Shown piece after piece: positions 27,001 to 40,920 of a DNA stretch of 64,000 bases (position 1 is the stretch's first letter; every line of letters starts with the position of its first letter). Source of the stretch: Opisthocomus hoazin. Taxonomy: Eukaryota; Chordata; Aves; Opisthocomiformes; Opisthocomidae. Under the pieces are notes generated by a model. That model worked only from the letters and a program-made list of their open reading frames with translations. It had not been told where the DNA came from and searched no databases. Position numbers and translations under genes: made by a program. The stretch lies in NCBI RefSeq assembly GCF_030867145.1, contig NC_134414.1, forward strand, positions 69,942,814 to 70,006,813, read 5' to 3'.

Positions 27001-27450
27001 TTCTTAAATGTGGTCAGTCACCACTTGTTAACATCACTTTTTGATCCCAGACTTTCAGGAGAGCTGTGTGAGAAACAGCTTCTTTTAACGGTGAGGCCAT
27101 CACCAGGCCATATGGATCAAGCAGGGACATTTAGGGTACTTCCAAACCATGGCACACTTGTATTTCATTACTGAATGAATTACAGTAACAATTCTAGAAA
27201 TAAAAACCATAAAAATAATTCTTCACTGTATTCTCTTTGTTGACAGTGCTGGAACTTCAGTATGTCAGCTGGATATTAATGTCAATGGAGGCAAAAATTT
27301 TTGCTTATCGTGTGGATCTCTGTAATACATACATTTCATTTCAATCAATTCCCCCAAAGACACAGATCAGATAAGCTCCCACTACCAGCATTCATTAGGC
27401 AAATGGGCAATTTGGCTGCATTGTCACCAATTTACTGAAACAGTACGCGC

Positions 27451-27594
27451 AGAATCACAGAAAGCTATGGGATTGAAGGGACCTCTGTGGGTGATCTAGT
27501 CCAACCCCCCTGCCAAAGCAGGGTCACCTACAGCAGGCTGCACAGGACCTTGTCCACGCGGGTCTTGAATATCTCCAGAGAAGGAGACTCCACA
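27451..27594 (-). mobile_element. CR1 LINE 3' end, minus strand (part of a composite)
   Basis: Read on the minus strand this is the last part of CR1: GTGGAGTCTCCTTCTCTGGA, GACCCGCGTGGACAAGGTCC, the stop region, GGGGGGTTGGACTAGAT and a CTGTGATTCTG tail at 27451. It abuts, without spacer, a plus-strand CR1 piece at 27595. The same minus-strand copy most likely continues at 27917-28170, with about 410 bp of CR1 between the two pieces missing. Confidence 0.88.
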
Positions 27595-27916
27595 GGGTGT
27601 CAGGAGGATGGGGCCAGACTGTTTGTAGTAGTGCCCAGCGACAGGACAAGGGGCAACGGGCACAAAGTGAAGCACAGGAAGTTCCATCTGAACATGGGGA
27701 AGAACTTCTTCACTCTGAGGGTGACGGAGCACTGGAACAGGCTGCCCAGGGAGGTTGTGGAGTCTCCTTCTCTGGAGATATTCAAGACCGGCCTGGATGC
27801 CGCCCTGTGCAGCCTGCTGTAGGTGACCCTGCTTCGGCAGGGGGGTCGGACTAGATGATCCACAGAGGTCCCTTCCAACCCCTGCCATTCCATGATTGTG
27901 TGATTCTGTGATTCTG
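27595..27916 (+). mobile_element. CR1 LINE 3' end, plus strand, embedded between minus-strand CR1 pieces
   Basis: It begins at GGGTGTCAGGAGGATGGGGC, a point inside the ORF2 C-terminus, stays open to the normal stop near 27822 ([25 protein letters not shown] and [10 protein letters not shown] are readable), and ends in TGATTCTGTGATTCTG. The 3' part (about 27755-27916) forms a roughly 150-bp inverted repeat with 27451-27594. Confidence 0.88.
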
Positions 27917-28170
27917 CTGGCCACATTCTTTATAATGCACTCCAGGATCCCATTGGCCTTCTTGGCAGCCAGGGCACACTGCTGGCTCATGGTCAACTTG
28001 TCATCCACCAGCACACCCAGGACCCTCTTCTGCAGAGTTGCTCTCCAGCAGATTCGCCCCAAGCCTGTACTTATGCCTTGGGTTGTTCCTCCCCAAGTGC
28101 AGGACCCTGCACTTGCCCTTGTTGAACTTCATCAGGTTCCTCTGCGCCCAACTCTCCAGCCTGTCCAGGT
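27917..28170 (-). mobile_element. CR1 LINE ORF2 fragment, minus strand (5' part of the composite)
   Basis: On the minus strand it reads from CTGGACAGGCTGGAGAGTTG through [16 protein letters not shown] coding and [20 protein letters not shown] to GTGGCCAGCAG at 27917. A one-base insertion near 28025 shifts the frame between LLESNSAEE and [10 protein letters not shown]. It stops abruptly at the border with the plus-strand piece. Confidence 0.87.
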
Positions 28171-31100
28171 AACAGAGCACACCACTCTTCATACAGTTTC
28201 TTTTACACAGTTCACTAAGATAAGAGATAAAATATTTTCAAGAAAAAAGCAGCGCTCTTTAGAACAGCAGATTCAGCAGCAGATTTGGCATGAGCCACTT
28301 CACTAACTGGGATGATCTTTGCTCTCAGCCTAGCACCATGCATTTGGCCTTTAACCAGGCAACTAAAACTAAAAAAAAAAAATACACTTATTTTAAATAT
28401 ACACACATTGCAAGTGTAATTGAGGTGTAATGCGCATTGGGCAGCGTGGCAAAGGAGCCTCAAGGTGAGCTGCACAGGGGATGTAGTTGCAGGCGGCTTC
28501 CGAACCGGGCATGACTGACAGAGAAGAGCAGCAGCAACCAGAACGCAGGGGAGGGTCTCTGTACTGTGCTGCACAAAGTCAGAGGGAAGCAGTTTCGTTT
28601 CTGTGAAAAAAAGGCCAGATAAGCGGATGGACTGCAGAGGCCACTGGGACAAGGGCATTTGCCTATGGTACCTAGGGGAAGGTGAAGATGTCGTCATTAG
28701 CTGTAACCCAGGGCAGATGGAGCGAGGGTGGCCTCAGCGAGGGAATGGGGAGAGTCTGCCTTTGCTGAGGCAGCAGAAGCTTGAGACCAGATATAGAGAA
28801 CTGGAGAAGATGGAAGAGTTTGATTCGTAGGGCAAGAGTGGTGAGCAGGACATGTCAGGAGGAAAGAAGAGCTGGGAAAAAAGAGGAGTCCCCCAGATGG
28901 GCCAGAGATGAGCAGAAAATTGAGACCGGGTCAAGACTGTGGACTACAAGGAGAGGGGATACAATAAGGAGGTCTCCCTCTCATCTCTGGCCATTGCAGC
29001 GTGGGTGTGTGAGGACACACACAGGGCTGCCACCCAACTGTAAATGTCAGTTGATTTTTTGTTTTGTGATCCAAAAATCTTTCTCAGTTTAGCTTACTTT
29101 CATGAATGAGCATCTCAAATCTCTGTAAATCATAAGTACAGGGGGAATACAGGCTAAGTTTTCATCTTTTTTTTTGCTTCTAAATAGTAAGGAAAAACAC
29201 TAAAAAAATAAAATAATTGTTTGCACCCCTCTATTGAACTGTGTTTTCCTGCAGTTCAGAATATCTAAGACCTGGTTTTTTGCTATTCTAATTACACACA
29301 CAAAGTCTAAGCTCTGAAAAGAAATAAGTCATCTCAAATTACAAAGACATGTCACTGTAACAATATGGTCTTCCCTTTCCCACTAGGGGAAGCATTATCT
29401 TTATAACAAATACATTACTTAAAAAAATCGAAATACTAAATCCACATCTCGTAATTTAATGTAAACTGCAGATACGTGCATGGTCATATGCTAAGTAAAT
29501 TAAGAGAACAATATATTGGCTCTGTCTTCTTGCTTAACTGCCCCAATATTTATGTTTTGAGTAAAATGTAAGCAGTGCTGAGAAGTTGTGCTACGTGGGA
29601 GGGCATGGAAGAGGGGTGAGGAAAGAGCCTTGCAGAAGACGCTGGAGTTTTCTTCGACATTGACTGGCATGTGGGCAACACACATCCCTCGCCGTGAGCA
29701 ACATTAAAACTCCGCTCCGCTCCTACGCTGGTTCTCCCTCAGTTCACCCACATTCACTGAAGCTTTTCAAAACTGCCTCATAACTCCTGTGCACATCCAG
29801 TCTCAAAGATGATTAAAAATTCACAGTTATGGACAATATGAAGAATCTGGGAGAATGGTAAATTTAGCTACAAAGAAGGAATAGCATCGGACAGAGGTAA
29901 GGCCCTTCTGTGAAGCGCTTTTTTAAAACTTCCTGTTTCTCCCATGAAAGCAAATCTTCACTGACGTTTCTTCCTTAATTAAAAATCCATGGTTTTTTGC
30001 ACTTATCTTTGCTGAGATTTGAAAAAAAAAGTAAACCAAGGGTCAGGAGGAAGCAGCTGGACTCTCCATCTGGTGCATAACCCTGACAGAAGAGCTAAAG
30101 ATCCTCTAAAGCTTTTGTACATTTATTTTTCACTCAGTTTGAGGTGCACTCAAACAAAACCATTTTGCTTAGAACAATCTCCCACTGCCTCCTTCTTTAA
30201 ACAAAAAATGAGTTTTTGGAAAGGACTTCCCTCTTGCATTCTACAAAGGGGGAGGTGAGGAGCAAAGAAGCATATGAATATAACATGTGAATAGGTTTGA
30301 TTAGTTTTCCAAGTGTTCACTGATGCACAGTGAAACTGCGTTTCATTGCCAATGTTTGAGACAACTATAGGACATCACACATTGCCTAGCAGTCCTTCAG
30401 TACCTCTGAAGCAAAATAAATTTCTCTGAGTGTATCTTGTAGCTCAGTGTCTACACACTGCATTGCTGCTCATGTATATTAGCAATTAAGCGCATTGTTT
30501 CCTCTTTAAGTTAAAAAACTAGAAAATAGTATCTGAAAAGAGAGCCAAAGAAGCTACTAAGCCTGCTGTCTTGAGGAAGGATCAACCACACCTGTTCCTC
30601 ACACTGCTTGTCTGGTCTTTCTTTAAACTTACCCATTTAATGACCAACCTGAATCCTTCTCCTAGCAATTTAATGATTCTTTTCTCACCTGCAGAACAGA
30701 GACAATTTATTCTTACCCACTTCTTAAAAACTTTACATAGCTGAAGACCTGTGCTTGCTTTCTTTCCTCTCATTTCAGAAGAGCAATGCCCATCCTTTTT
30801 TTCTGGACAGTCCTCTCACATGGAGAACTGTATGCTACTGCCTCCCTCCATCATTTGAACAGACACTTGCACATGACATCTGCATCATGAAGTAGATGAG
30901 ATATGTTAAAATCATTACTGAATTCACTGTTATCTGCTGCTTGGCCACTCAACACTTGTTACTGTGTTACAGAGCCACTGAACTGATTTAGCACGGCTGG
31001 TGCCAGCATGAGCCGCGTGGGTGTTTATTTACATGAGCGCTTCCACTCTGTTTAGTCGGCCAGGCCTCTTTTTTTGGCAAACTTGAGAAAAACTAATTAG

Positions 31101-33496
31101 TCTGTACTAGTTCACGGGTGTTCCTTTCCCACCTTTTAAAGCAGAGCAAACCAAAGCAGGCATTACAGCTGCTCTGTCCAAACTCCCGCCTCACGTCACT
31201 TCTCAAAGGCCAACGACTGTAAGATTGCACCAGCCTACTCGCTGAAGGTGGAGCTGAGTCTGTCTCAGTCAATCTCAGTCAGTCACTGCCACCACAAGGA
31301 ATCATCTTCTTCCTCACGAAAAAAGATTAATTTAAAAAGCATAATTATTTTTTTTCCCCATGCTAGTGAGCTGAACTGGCTCAGGGTAGGAGAAACGATT
31401 ACGGCAACACGAGAAGTAACGAGAGTGCACTGCTAGAAGAAAGAAGATAGAGTCGATGGGGTCAGGTGTAACGTACAACTACACCTTGGTAGTTCTTACA
31501 GGCTGGAAGTTCAGGCTTGAGTCCATGGCACAATGCTGTAGGTCCATCAACGCTCAATGTTAGCACAGCCACCAAAAGTAGACCTCTCACTGAATCTCTC
31601 CTACCAGCACCACAAACATGCGGTAGACTGGGCTGGTGAACGTCATTTTCCAGAAACTAACAGAGCACAGGATTTTTAAAACGTCAAAATTTTTGAGCCA
31701 AAGCAACACCCTGCCCTGCTTTACCACGTAACTGGATGAAATCCCATGGCAGCTCAAGAAGGGGCAGAGTTCAGGAGTAGGAGTAAGCTCCTGGGAGTGG
31801 GCAGGGGCAGGAGAGAGAGAGACTGCTTCGTCTGATGGCTCTGCGGCTTAAAAAAAACTAGACTGTGAGCGCTGCCATGAGTCTGAGTCATGAGGGTCAA
31901 ATGATTTTAAAATATCCATCTAATTTAAGTAGGTTCTAGCCTGTTCCTTCCCCAAGATACCTCAGATTCCTGATGATGCATGAGTTAACCACCTGAGCAT
32001 ATAAGCCTCACTCATCATGAGGTTTTCATCTCCAATTACTAAGGCACAACTTCTTGCCTTTGGTTTTCTCTTACTGTTTGGAGTATTCTCTTTATTACGT
32101 CCCCTGTTCATTTTATCTCGGACTGATCTGTCCAAACATGTCCCTACTTGCCCATGGTACTTGACTTACAAGAGCTCCTAGTAATTTGGCCTCCCTGCCA
32201 TTTTTCTGTGTAATGTGCTCCAACTCACTCAGTCTCTTTGGTGAACCTCCCAATTAGTTTCCTGTGATGCTTTCTGGTTTTCCCATTGCGGTTGTACAGT
32301 TTATGCTGCTTAAAGGTACAACGCTAATTGTTTAGTCTTGCTTCCAGCAGGATCCTACCAAAGCAACCCCGAGTCTACCGCAGCGAACCTACTTCAACGT
32401 TATTCTTTCAACTGTTCTCTACTTCTTCCCCTTTCAGAAATTACGAAAACAGTAGTTCACAATCCTCACCAACCATAATTCGCAATTCATCACCGTTTTC
32501 ACAGTCTCTAAAAGTACCTATGAACAGGTGAAAATCAGATCTAAAAGACCAATACCCCTAAAATACTTCCTAGATGTTTATTTCCTTTTCGGATTAAAAA
32601 GTTACTCTGAATTTCCAATTTTCCTATGACAAATGCTACACCAGGCAATTGCTGTATCTTTATGTTACGACTCTTTTTTGTAGGATGTATGTTAATAAAC
32701 AGCATATTAAGTAATAAAAACTGTAAGACAAGAACACAGACTAGGAAAACATGCACTCACAAAAAACAGCATTATGAAACTTCACCAAAATTGTGGCATG
32801 AATGAAAGAGCATTTTATTGTCTGTCCATTCTGATTTCTCTGCCGCCCCCACAAATACCCCTGGACAGCAGACACATTATCCCTCTTCTTCTAAGGACGT
32901 GTATCTAATCCATTACAAGGCACGCTCAGTTCCACAGCGCAGGCTGTAGTAAGCTGTTAGGTTAGCACCAAGCCAAACATTAACTCTCTATGAAAAAGAA
33001 TCCGAGATGCTGGGGGGAAAAGGGGGCGGGTGAGAAATGCTTGCTGCATTACACAGTGCACTGGGTAGTAACAGTACTTGAAGCATGTGAGGGAAAGAAC
33101 CCAGGAGATGTACCTTGTCCTAGATGTTCTAGCTGCACTTAAGGCCTAGGTGTGGAGTTTTGATTTCTCCCCTTACCATCTTTCACCCAGTTCAGTACAA
33201 CACCAAATGAACAGGGCATAGGTACAAGCACCACTTGCAAGAAATGCATTATCCATATTTACCACTAATGAACAATGTAAATAAATAACCCTTTCGATTC
33301 AAAACATGGAAGCAGACATGTTTGCTCCAGACTCAGTTTGCCAACCAAAAAAAGCCCCATTCCTTTGATGTAAGATCAGAGAATGCTGGTTAGTCAAGGA
33401 GGCTGTATGATCTCAAAGCTTATTTAGCCTGTAAATTCTCAGGCAGTCATCATCATTTGTTCCACAGCTAAGACCCATTTAGCAAAGAAAAAAAAA

Positions 33497-33545
33497 AAGG
33501 ACCCAACGAGAACTTATTTGAAAGGGCCCAATGAGAACTTATTTG
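33497..33545 (+). repeat. 24-bp tandem duplication after an A-rich run
   Basis: AAGGACCCAACGAGAACTTA... (33497-33520) is repeated as AAGGGCCCAATGAGAACTTA... (33522-33545) with two substitutions and one extra A between them. It immediately follows a 12-A run. Confidence 0.8.
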
Positions 33546-36500
33546 CCTGTTTTTGGTTATTGAGAAGACTTCCATTGATATTCCTGGCTTGGTATATTTT
33601 TTCCACTGTACACAAAGATGACAAAGGTCATGCAATACAGCATTTAAAATTTCTCACAGAAAATAAATGAACCATGACTCATACATGGGTACAGCATGTT
33701 CTTTACTTTTTCCCTAAAGTAAGAGATAGTACCAAATTTTTGTTTGCAGCTGCACATACGGAATATGAAAGATACATATTCCTGAACATACGTTTCTAAG
33801 ATTCACAGTGGAATAATTGTGCCAAAGTCTTCAAAACTGAGCATACACAAGGCAGTCTGGAAGAACATCAGTAATCTTCACCAGTAAACATCTAGTGACG
33901 CACGTCTCCAACATGTTGCAATAGAGGAGATTAAGACAAAAGCCATCTTCAATTAACAGATCAATGATGGCATCTGACCATTAGTCTTCCAAGTATTAGT
34001 CACATTTGGTCAGCAAAACAAGATTGCAAATATTAGGGCTCCCATATGTTATGTCTTCACTTCCCCTTTATCTGTCTGTCTAGGTAGATCTCTGATGATC
34101 ACAAGACATTTTTTAAAAGCCTCTAGAAACAAGACGTGGACCTTGGGGAGAAGGAGAAGGAGAGGAGCGGAGGGCGAGGCTTGGCCAGCACAGCAACTGA
34201 TGGAGAGTAGGGCAGCTGGGGAGGAGGAGGAGGAGGGCTAGTTCTCAAGCAGGAGGATCTGGGGACAGGAAGGTTTGAGGAACATATCTGTGTTGCAGAA
34301 ATGTGCAGAAAGTGGGTTTCTGGGTGTGCGAAGGCAGAAAAGATAATGGAGGGGTCGAATCTGGAGCAGAAGGGCTAAAAGCAGGGTTATGGGACCACCA
34401 CCATCGCAGCCATCTTCCCCTCTCTCCTCTGTGTCCCTGCTGTCACCTTCCTCCCAACGGTAGTGACAGGGTCCTCTCTCAGGGAACAAAGGGGACACAA
34501 CAGAGGCCTCCTCCTGTCTCCTACCGCACTTTGTTTGATGCCAGGAACACCGCAGCCCCCTGAAGAGCAACAGGTTTATCCTGGGCAGGCAGAGGCCCCA
34601 CGCCTCCCACTTTAGCCTAAAGCTAAAGCAGCGTAGGGGAGGGAGAGCACAGCTCCCAGGGTTAAGGACATCCAGACTCCCAAGTGAGCTCCACCACCAC
34701 AGCCATCAGCCACCTGGGCATGGCTGCTTCCTCTCCAATCTCTGTTTCAAATGTTATAAGTAAAATTTTTCACACATGAAGTCTGCTTCTGTCAAATCCT
34801 TAATCTGTCAAAGCCTTAAACTTTAGGGGCAATCATGGCCCACCTGACTTTGAGGCTCCTGCCTCATCAAACATACTCAGATGCACAGAATTTCATTTAT
34901 TGCACCCTATATTAAGTTCAGTAACTAATATACTAACTTATTAACTGAAGAAAAAAAATAATCAAGGCAATGAAATATCCTACATCTGCAGACCTGGGTA
35001 GGTTTCATTTGCTGAAGCAATTTTGTGCTTCATAAATCAAGTTGTATATTTAACCAGTTTAGGTTAATAAGTTTCAGGGAGCACAGCAGAAGCAGGGGGT
35101 GGGCATTTTGGCCAACCTTTTAATCAACTCCTGAGCTTCAACTACTCAGTCTCCTGCCTTTCAGCCCACGCTGAGGCTCGTCCTTGCTGTCCTTGGGCTG
35201 GCAGAAAGTTACAGTATTATGAAAGCGCCGAGGAAACAAGGCAGAAACGCAAGCTCATTTCTGTTACGTCATGTAAAGTTTTGTTTAGCACAGACATGAA
35301 CTAAATTGGCAGATTAATTAAATAGAGCAGAACACAAGAGCGAAACGCACGACGGCTTGCATTCCATTTCTGTGCGACACAGCGCTGCCCCTATTAACTT
35401 CAAATTATCTCCTTTTATGGACTCCAAGGTTTTTGCATTTTTCACAACTGTAACTGGATGATGGGTTAAATACTCGGAAGAGCGCAGGAATGTTTTTTTT
35501 CTGCAGCCAAGGCGGAGAGGGGAATCGCTGGACTCACTGCTTCTGTAGAGCAGGAAGCTGTATTTTGGGTGCATCTGATTCACGCGGCTTCCCACCGCCA
35601 ACCTTACGCAGCCAGGCTTTGGTCCCCCCGGTGCCCCCGCTGTGGAGGGAAGAGGAAGCTCTGCCAATGCTTTTTCTTCCAGTTTTTCACCTGGTTATTG
35701 TAACACAGGCATACTTTGTTAAAAGAAAGGAACTTTCCCCAAATTCATATGCCTATAGTTAGAAACAGGTTGGTAAGAATTTCATTTTACAACTATACTA
35801 CCCCTTCCACTTTCCCATAAGCCAAAACCACACTGAAAATCTGCACAGAAGCATTTCCACAGCTTTTCAAAACCAAAATATCACTGACCATGGGACAAAA
35901 TCAGGCATGTCAGTTCAAGCCACATGACAAACAAACAGGACAAACATCTCCTTCTGCAGCCTCACCAGTGAAACAGAGTGGAACCGGTGTCCAGTCCAAC
36001 TCGCTCAGCATAAACAGCCGCCACACTGGATGCTCTCTCCATCACTTCCGTTGCTGAGAAGGATACTGGGAAGGGAAATGCCTCTCCCTCCCTTATTTCT
36101 ACCTTTGATAAAATCAAACACAGGGAAAGAGCTGAGAACTCATTCTCTTCACAACACCAGAGCCCAGCACCGGGAGCAAGCCGTATAGAAAGCTCCTTAA
36201 AGCTCAGGAGTGCATCTACAAAATAAACCGTCAGAGGAAAGTGGTAAAGCCCAGAGCCCACACAAAGGCATCTTCTTTTCTCTCTTCATCTGCTGGAGAC
36301 ATCTCTCGCCTACAAAAGCAACTCTGCAGGCATTATTGCAGCCTGCAAGTTTTAACTTTCTCTGCAATTCTTTCACCTAAATACAAAGAAGGGCTCAAAC
36401 TACAGAGGTGAGGGGGTTCAGTGAAAGAAAGGAGTCATTTGCACTTAACTCAGCCCATTCTGAGCTCAGACCTCTCAAACACTTCTAGAAGCAGCTGTTC

Positions 36501-39500
36501 TTCAAAAGACCTTGCTTCTGTGAAATCCCTTTCAGGCCCAAACATGCTGTTTCTGAATGAAATTAGGCCTGTGCAAGATTCAGATTTTGACCTAAATTTG
36601 TAAAAATTTTTAACTGAGCAATGATCCATTTAGGTACTAAAAGTCATTTATAACTTTCCTGAAAAAGCAAACGCACTGCACTTCAGTACTGAGGTGCCAT
36701 GCCCTGCCCTTGGGACGCACTATGCCCTGTCCTACACGTTACAAACGTCAGAACAATAGGAAGACACAGTTTAAGATACATGTACTGTGGAAGTCGAAAT
36801 CTAGGCATCTATCTATTTCCTGTTAGCTACAACCACAAGTGTTCTACTGTGAAAACCAGACATACCTGCTAATAAACCTATGTACTAACTCATGTGGCAG
36901 GCACCTCAGACTTCAGAAGAATTAAAGCCTGGCCCTCAGCACACATGTACACGCACAGGCACCTCTATTGCTATGAAATCACGAATGGAAAATTAGAAGC
37001 AAAGGAGCTGAAGGCAGAGCTAATAACACAGAAGTACATTAGCAGTTTGAGTCTAAGAATGTAAACTTATTTAGGGTGAGGACAAGATTGGCATTATATT
37101 GGCATTACTTCATTTCAGTACTGTTGCTTAATCTGTATATCTAATTCTCCACATAAAGCTTCACTTTGTGCTAAATAAGAAATGCCTTTACACTCTACCA
37201 GCAGGCTCTGTCCGTTCTACAAAAAGCGAACATCCATTTATTTCATCTAAAGGTCAAAAGTGAAATGCCTTTGGGAGATCCCATGCAACCTTAAAATAAA
37301 AGTCGCATTCCTAAACGCCGAACTATCTAGAATGCAACACAATGTCATTATTATTCTTTTGAAAATGTAAAACAATTACTCACTTATATTAAAAGCAAAA
37401 CTCTTTAAAAGAAAAGGTCCTAAAAACCAATGAAATATCAACAGTGAGAATTTTAAATCTTGCTGTTCAAAAAGCACAACTTTTTTTCCTTGCAGTTTTA
37501 TGCATTATGGAAGTCATGACACCCATAAACGTTTAAACGACATGTGATGTAATTCTAATATTTGTTCACTTTGAATTCAAAGAAATCTGTTCTTATTCAA
37601 ACACCAACAGTAGCCAAAGCAGTCAAAACCACCTGCTATAGCATTACACTCAACCCTTCTAAATTTTCCCTTCTACTGTATTTCCGCTCAGCCTATTAGT
37701 AGACTGAAAACTACATATTCCTTTTTGTCCTAAGGGCTATATAAAAGTACATCACACTGCTTCTCCAGCTTCACAGTGTCAAATTACTTTATTCAGGAAA
37801 GGTACACAATGATCTTCTTGGACAACTAAGACCCTTTTTTTTAAATTAATTACTACTTTCAACAGATAATTAGAAAAATCTCACAATACACTCCATGTGT
37901 TTAATACACGTATAAAGCACACCAGCTTTACTATTAGTTTGGAGGTGCTCACTGCCATCAGTAGACTGCTGGGGCTACCTGCTACCAACAGTGCATAGAA
38001 GGCACCACGCGCAGAAGGACATGCCTTGTCACAGTGCCAAGCTGATCTTCTGAAAGATACTCTCTAAGTATTACACGTTTAATAGTAATACACAATTTTC
38101 TGTTACCACAGATGATTCAAAACAGGTTGCAAAAACCTGCATCTGTCTACAAAAAGCCTGAAAATAACTGTTGCAGTTTTACCATTGCTTCAGCTGAATT
38201 CATAGATTTTATCATCCTTCAGTTGCTTCAACAAAGCTTGCAGCTAGTTTTAAACACTTCATATTCGTGAGATGGAAAGCAAGCAGGTTTGCAAGGATGC
38301 CCTGCAGCAACTGACCTTTCCATTTTCCCATGGCAATTTTAGGCGTTGGAGGGGGCAACAATAAACATGGCACAGAACCCCACTGAAGCAAAAACCCACT
38401 GAACAGCCTCCAGGCAAAAAGACAGACAATTGTTCCATCAACTCTTCCATGTTTTCAGACATACGAATTACATCTGGCAATGGTTCAACAGAAAGAAAGG
38501 AACACCAAAAGAGGAGCACAGACTAAGCACTGATGTTGTAATCAAACAGATTAAGTAGCTTGTAAACTGGAAATTGCCTACTCATCAGCAGTTAATAGGC
38601 AAAATACTCCTGTACATACAATGCTAATATCAAAACCTGTGGCTTGCTGCGTACACTTTTCTTCCTTATTGGAGGCAGAGCTTGTAGCCCTGCCAATATA
38701 TGAAAGGTCAAGTGGCTTCACGTGAAGAGAGAAGGGTAAGACTAAAACGATAGCCAAACACACTGGGACTGGACTATCAGGGCAAAGGACTGAGGAGAAA
38801 AAGGATGACAGGTAAGATAACTAGATAATAGGTAAAAGGAAAATAACTGATACAGTCAGAGGAAGACACTGGGCTGAGAAACCGAGAAGAAAAAAGCAAA
38901 GAATGCAGTCTCTTTAATGAAGCAAAACAACAGTCTGGATGAGACATGGAAAAATGAATTTCCACTTCACCACTGCTTTCAGTAACTATGAAGCCTTTGA
39001 GAAATTATTTTAAACACCACACCTTCCTCCCGCCCCGGGAAAGTGATGGGATAACTGAGAGCAGCAGGGATCGGGCACCTCCTATCACAATCTCTGTCGC
39101 AGAGCTACACTTCACAACCTTCCTTTCTTGCAAGAGTCATAACGGAAACATGATTACATTTTTCTTTTCTTTTGTTTGATTCACTTTGTTCTTTCGATTA
39201 TTTTTGAAGGTTTTGGGTCTACAACCTTCTCCTTCCATTCTAGGGCAAGGTAGGAAATTGAAAATTAAGGTGCTCTGTGCGAGCTCCCTGTAAGCCCTGC
39301 CCTGAGCAGAGGGTTACTTTTTTCCAGAGCAGCTCTCTTGCTGTCCTTGCACAGGCTGCACTCACTGAATTGCCATTGCTCTGAGGCAACCCAAGTGCCA
39401 AGCTGGCACCACCCGACCTGCCTTGCACTTTTGCTACCTAGCAAGGCACAGCAAGGAACTCCCAGGTAGAAAACGCTTTTCCTCTCTAAAAATAGGCACG

Positions 39501-40620
39501 AGCCGTGAGAGCGTACAGCCATCCCTGCCAGCACCAGACCCGCTCAGATCCGTTTAAAGAGAATGTGAGATCTCAGCACCAGGCTTTGCCACCATAAGGC
39601 AGGCTGCCTGCGTGACTGGTGCTTGGTTGCTGCGCGTACTGGAAGACACACGGAGATCTGAAGCAGACAACTGCAAAGACACTTCTCGGTTAAGGCAGCT
39701 GAGTGGTGCCCTGGAGAGCAGGTTCCAGTCCCTGCTCCTACCTTGAAATCCCTTGAAGACGCTGCACAAATAATTTCCACACTTTTCACAGGCAGTCACT
39801 AATTACACATTCCTCATTTTCTACGTGTTTAGTGTTGGCTCTTTTCTCAGACAAAAGATCTCAAGGATCTGGCCTCAGCTGAAGTGACTGTTTAAAATCA
39901 AACTATGAAATGCTACCGAATGCTAATCAGGAGATACTTTTGGCATTACCTTCTCCGTGCTTCCTCTTCCAGAGACCCAGCAAATAGCTACGAAATCTTT
40001 AGGAAAGGTTCAAGCACCTCTCTGGCTCGGACAGACAGACTGGGGTGAATAACTGAGCGCAGCAATACGCTGCCTCCTTCCATCTGGGGGGTAAGCTTCT
40101 AAAAATCAGTGTGTGCTTTTTTGAAGCATTCAGGTATTACTGTGATAAAAGCCATAGGAAGCTCATAAGAAGCTGAAAGCAGTTATTCTGCCTTCAAAGC
40201 ATGACTTGATTATGAGATCTCTAATAAGAAACAAGTCCAAAAAGTTAAGAGTAAGGCAAAAAAAACCCCTGCATCCTCCCTCATCCAGTGAGCACAGTCT
40301 GATCTGCGTACTGAGATGGGATCCTGTGAAATCCATCAAGCAATTAAAGGCTAGTATGATGCGAAAGGGACCCATATTTAAGTTGCACAGAGCTTGACTA
40401 CAAAACCAGAATATTGCTTAAGCATTTTCCCTGTACAAAGATACATTGGTACTACGTCAGCATACGGACAGCGGTGAGAGGGAAGTGCGTTTGGCTATAC
40501 GTCACGCAAACGCATTCAACAGCCACCGCCGCTCCGAATGCGAACAGACAAGAGAGGGAGCAAGGCTGCAGCTTAGGGAAGCCTGCTAAGAGCTGGCTGA
40601 GACCAGAAGGTCAGCCCCAC

Positions 40621-40920
40621 CCCTCCTCCAGGTCAGTCCAGCTCTGACGCGAAACCGCACCTCGGAGCTGCGGTTAGCACAGTTCCTGCCGCACGGCCCA
40701 AATCCCTGCTGCCGCTGTTAACAGCTGCGGTCTGGCCCCGCGCCCGCTCCCTCGCCGGTGCTAACGCCGACCGTCATGCAGCCAGCCGTACCAGGAGCCA
40801 ACGCGGGGAACCAGCCGGGCTGAAACGGGCTCTGGTTTACAGCAAAACCAACGCTGAGGCTAACGTACACGAGGAAAAGGAGTGGAAATGCCTCTTTTGG
40901 CAGCCGCGCGGGATGCAGCC
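40621..40920. promoter_or_regulatory. Second intronic CpG-dense patch (function unknown)
   Basis: By eye there are about 28 CpGs in 300 bp at an estimated 59% G+C, close to the number expected without CpG loss, whereas the flanking intron is CpG-poor. A weaker CpG excess extends left to about 40450. The patch contains the 12-bp perfect palindrome GCTGTTAACAGC (40714-40725). CpG retention suggests germline hypomethylation, hence possibly a regulatory element; no transcript evidence is available from sequence. Confidence 0.4.

Larger units (their letters stand above)
12175..27450. other. Intron 1, mostly unique AT-rich sequence with one CpG-rich block
   Basis: No mobile element or coding exon was recognised outside the features listed separately (CpG-dense block at 14460-15140, hairpin at 19537-19587, C tract at 24069). 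The remainder has short frames only, many A/T runs, and no family resemblance I can name. Confidence 0.55.

Noticed and set aside
27496..28306. Several frames over the CR1 composite (e.g. 188 codons minus, 136 codons plus)
   Set aside because: They are out-of-frame or antisense readings of CR1 pieces, not separate genes.
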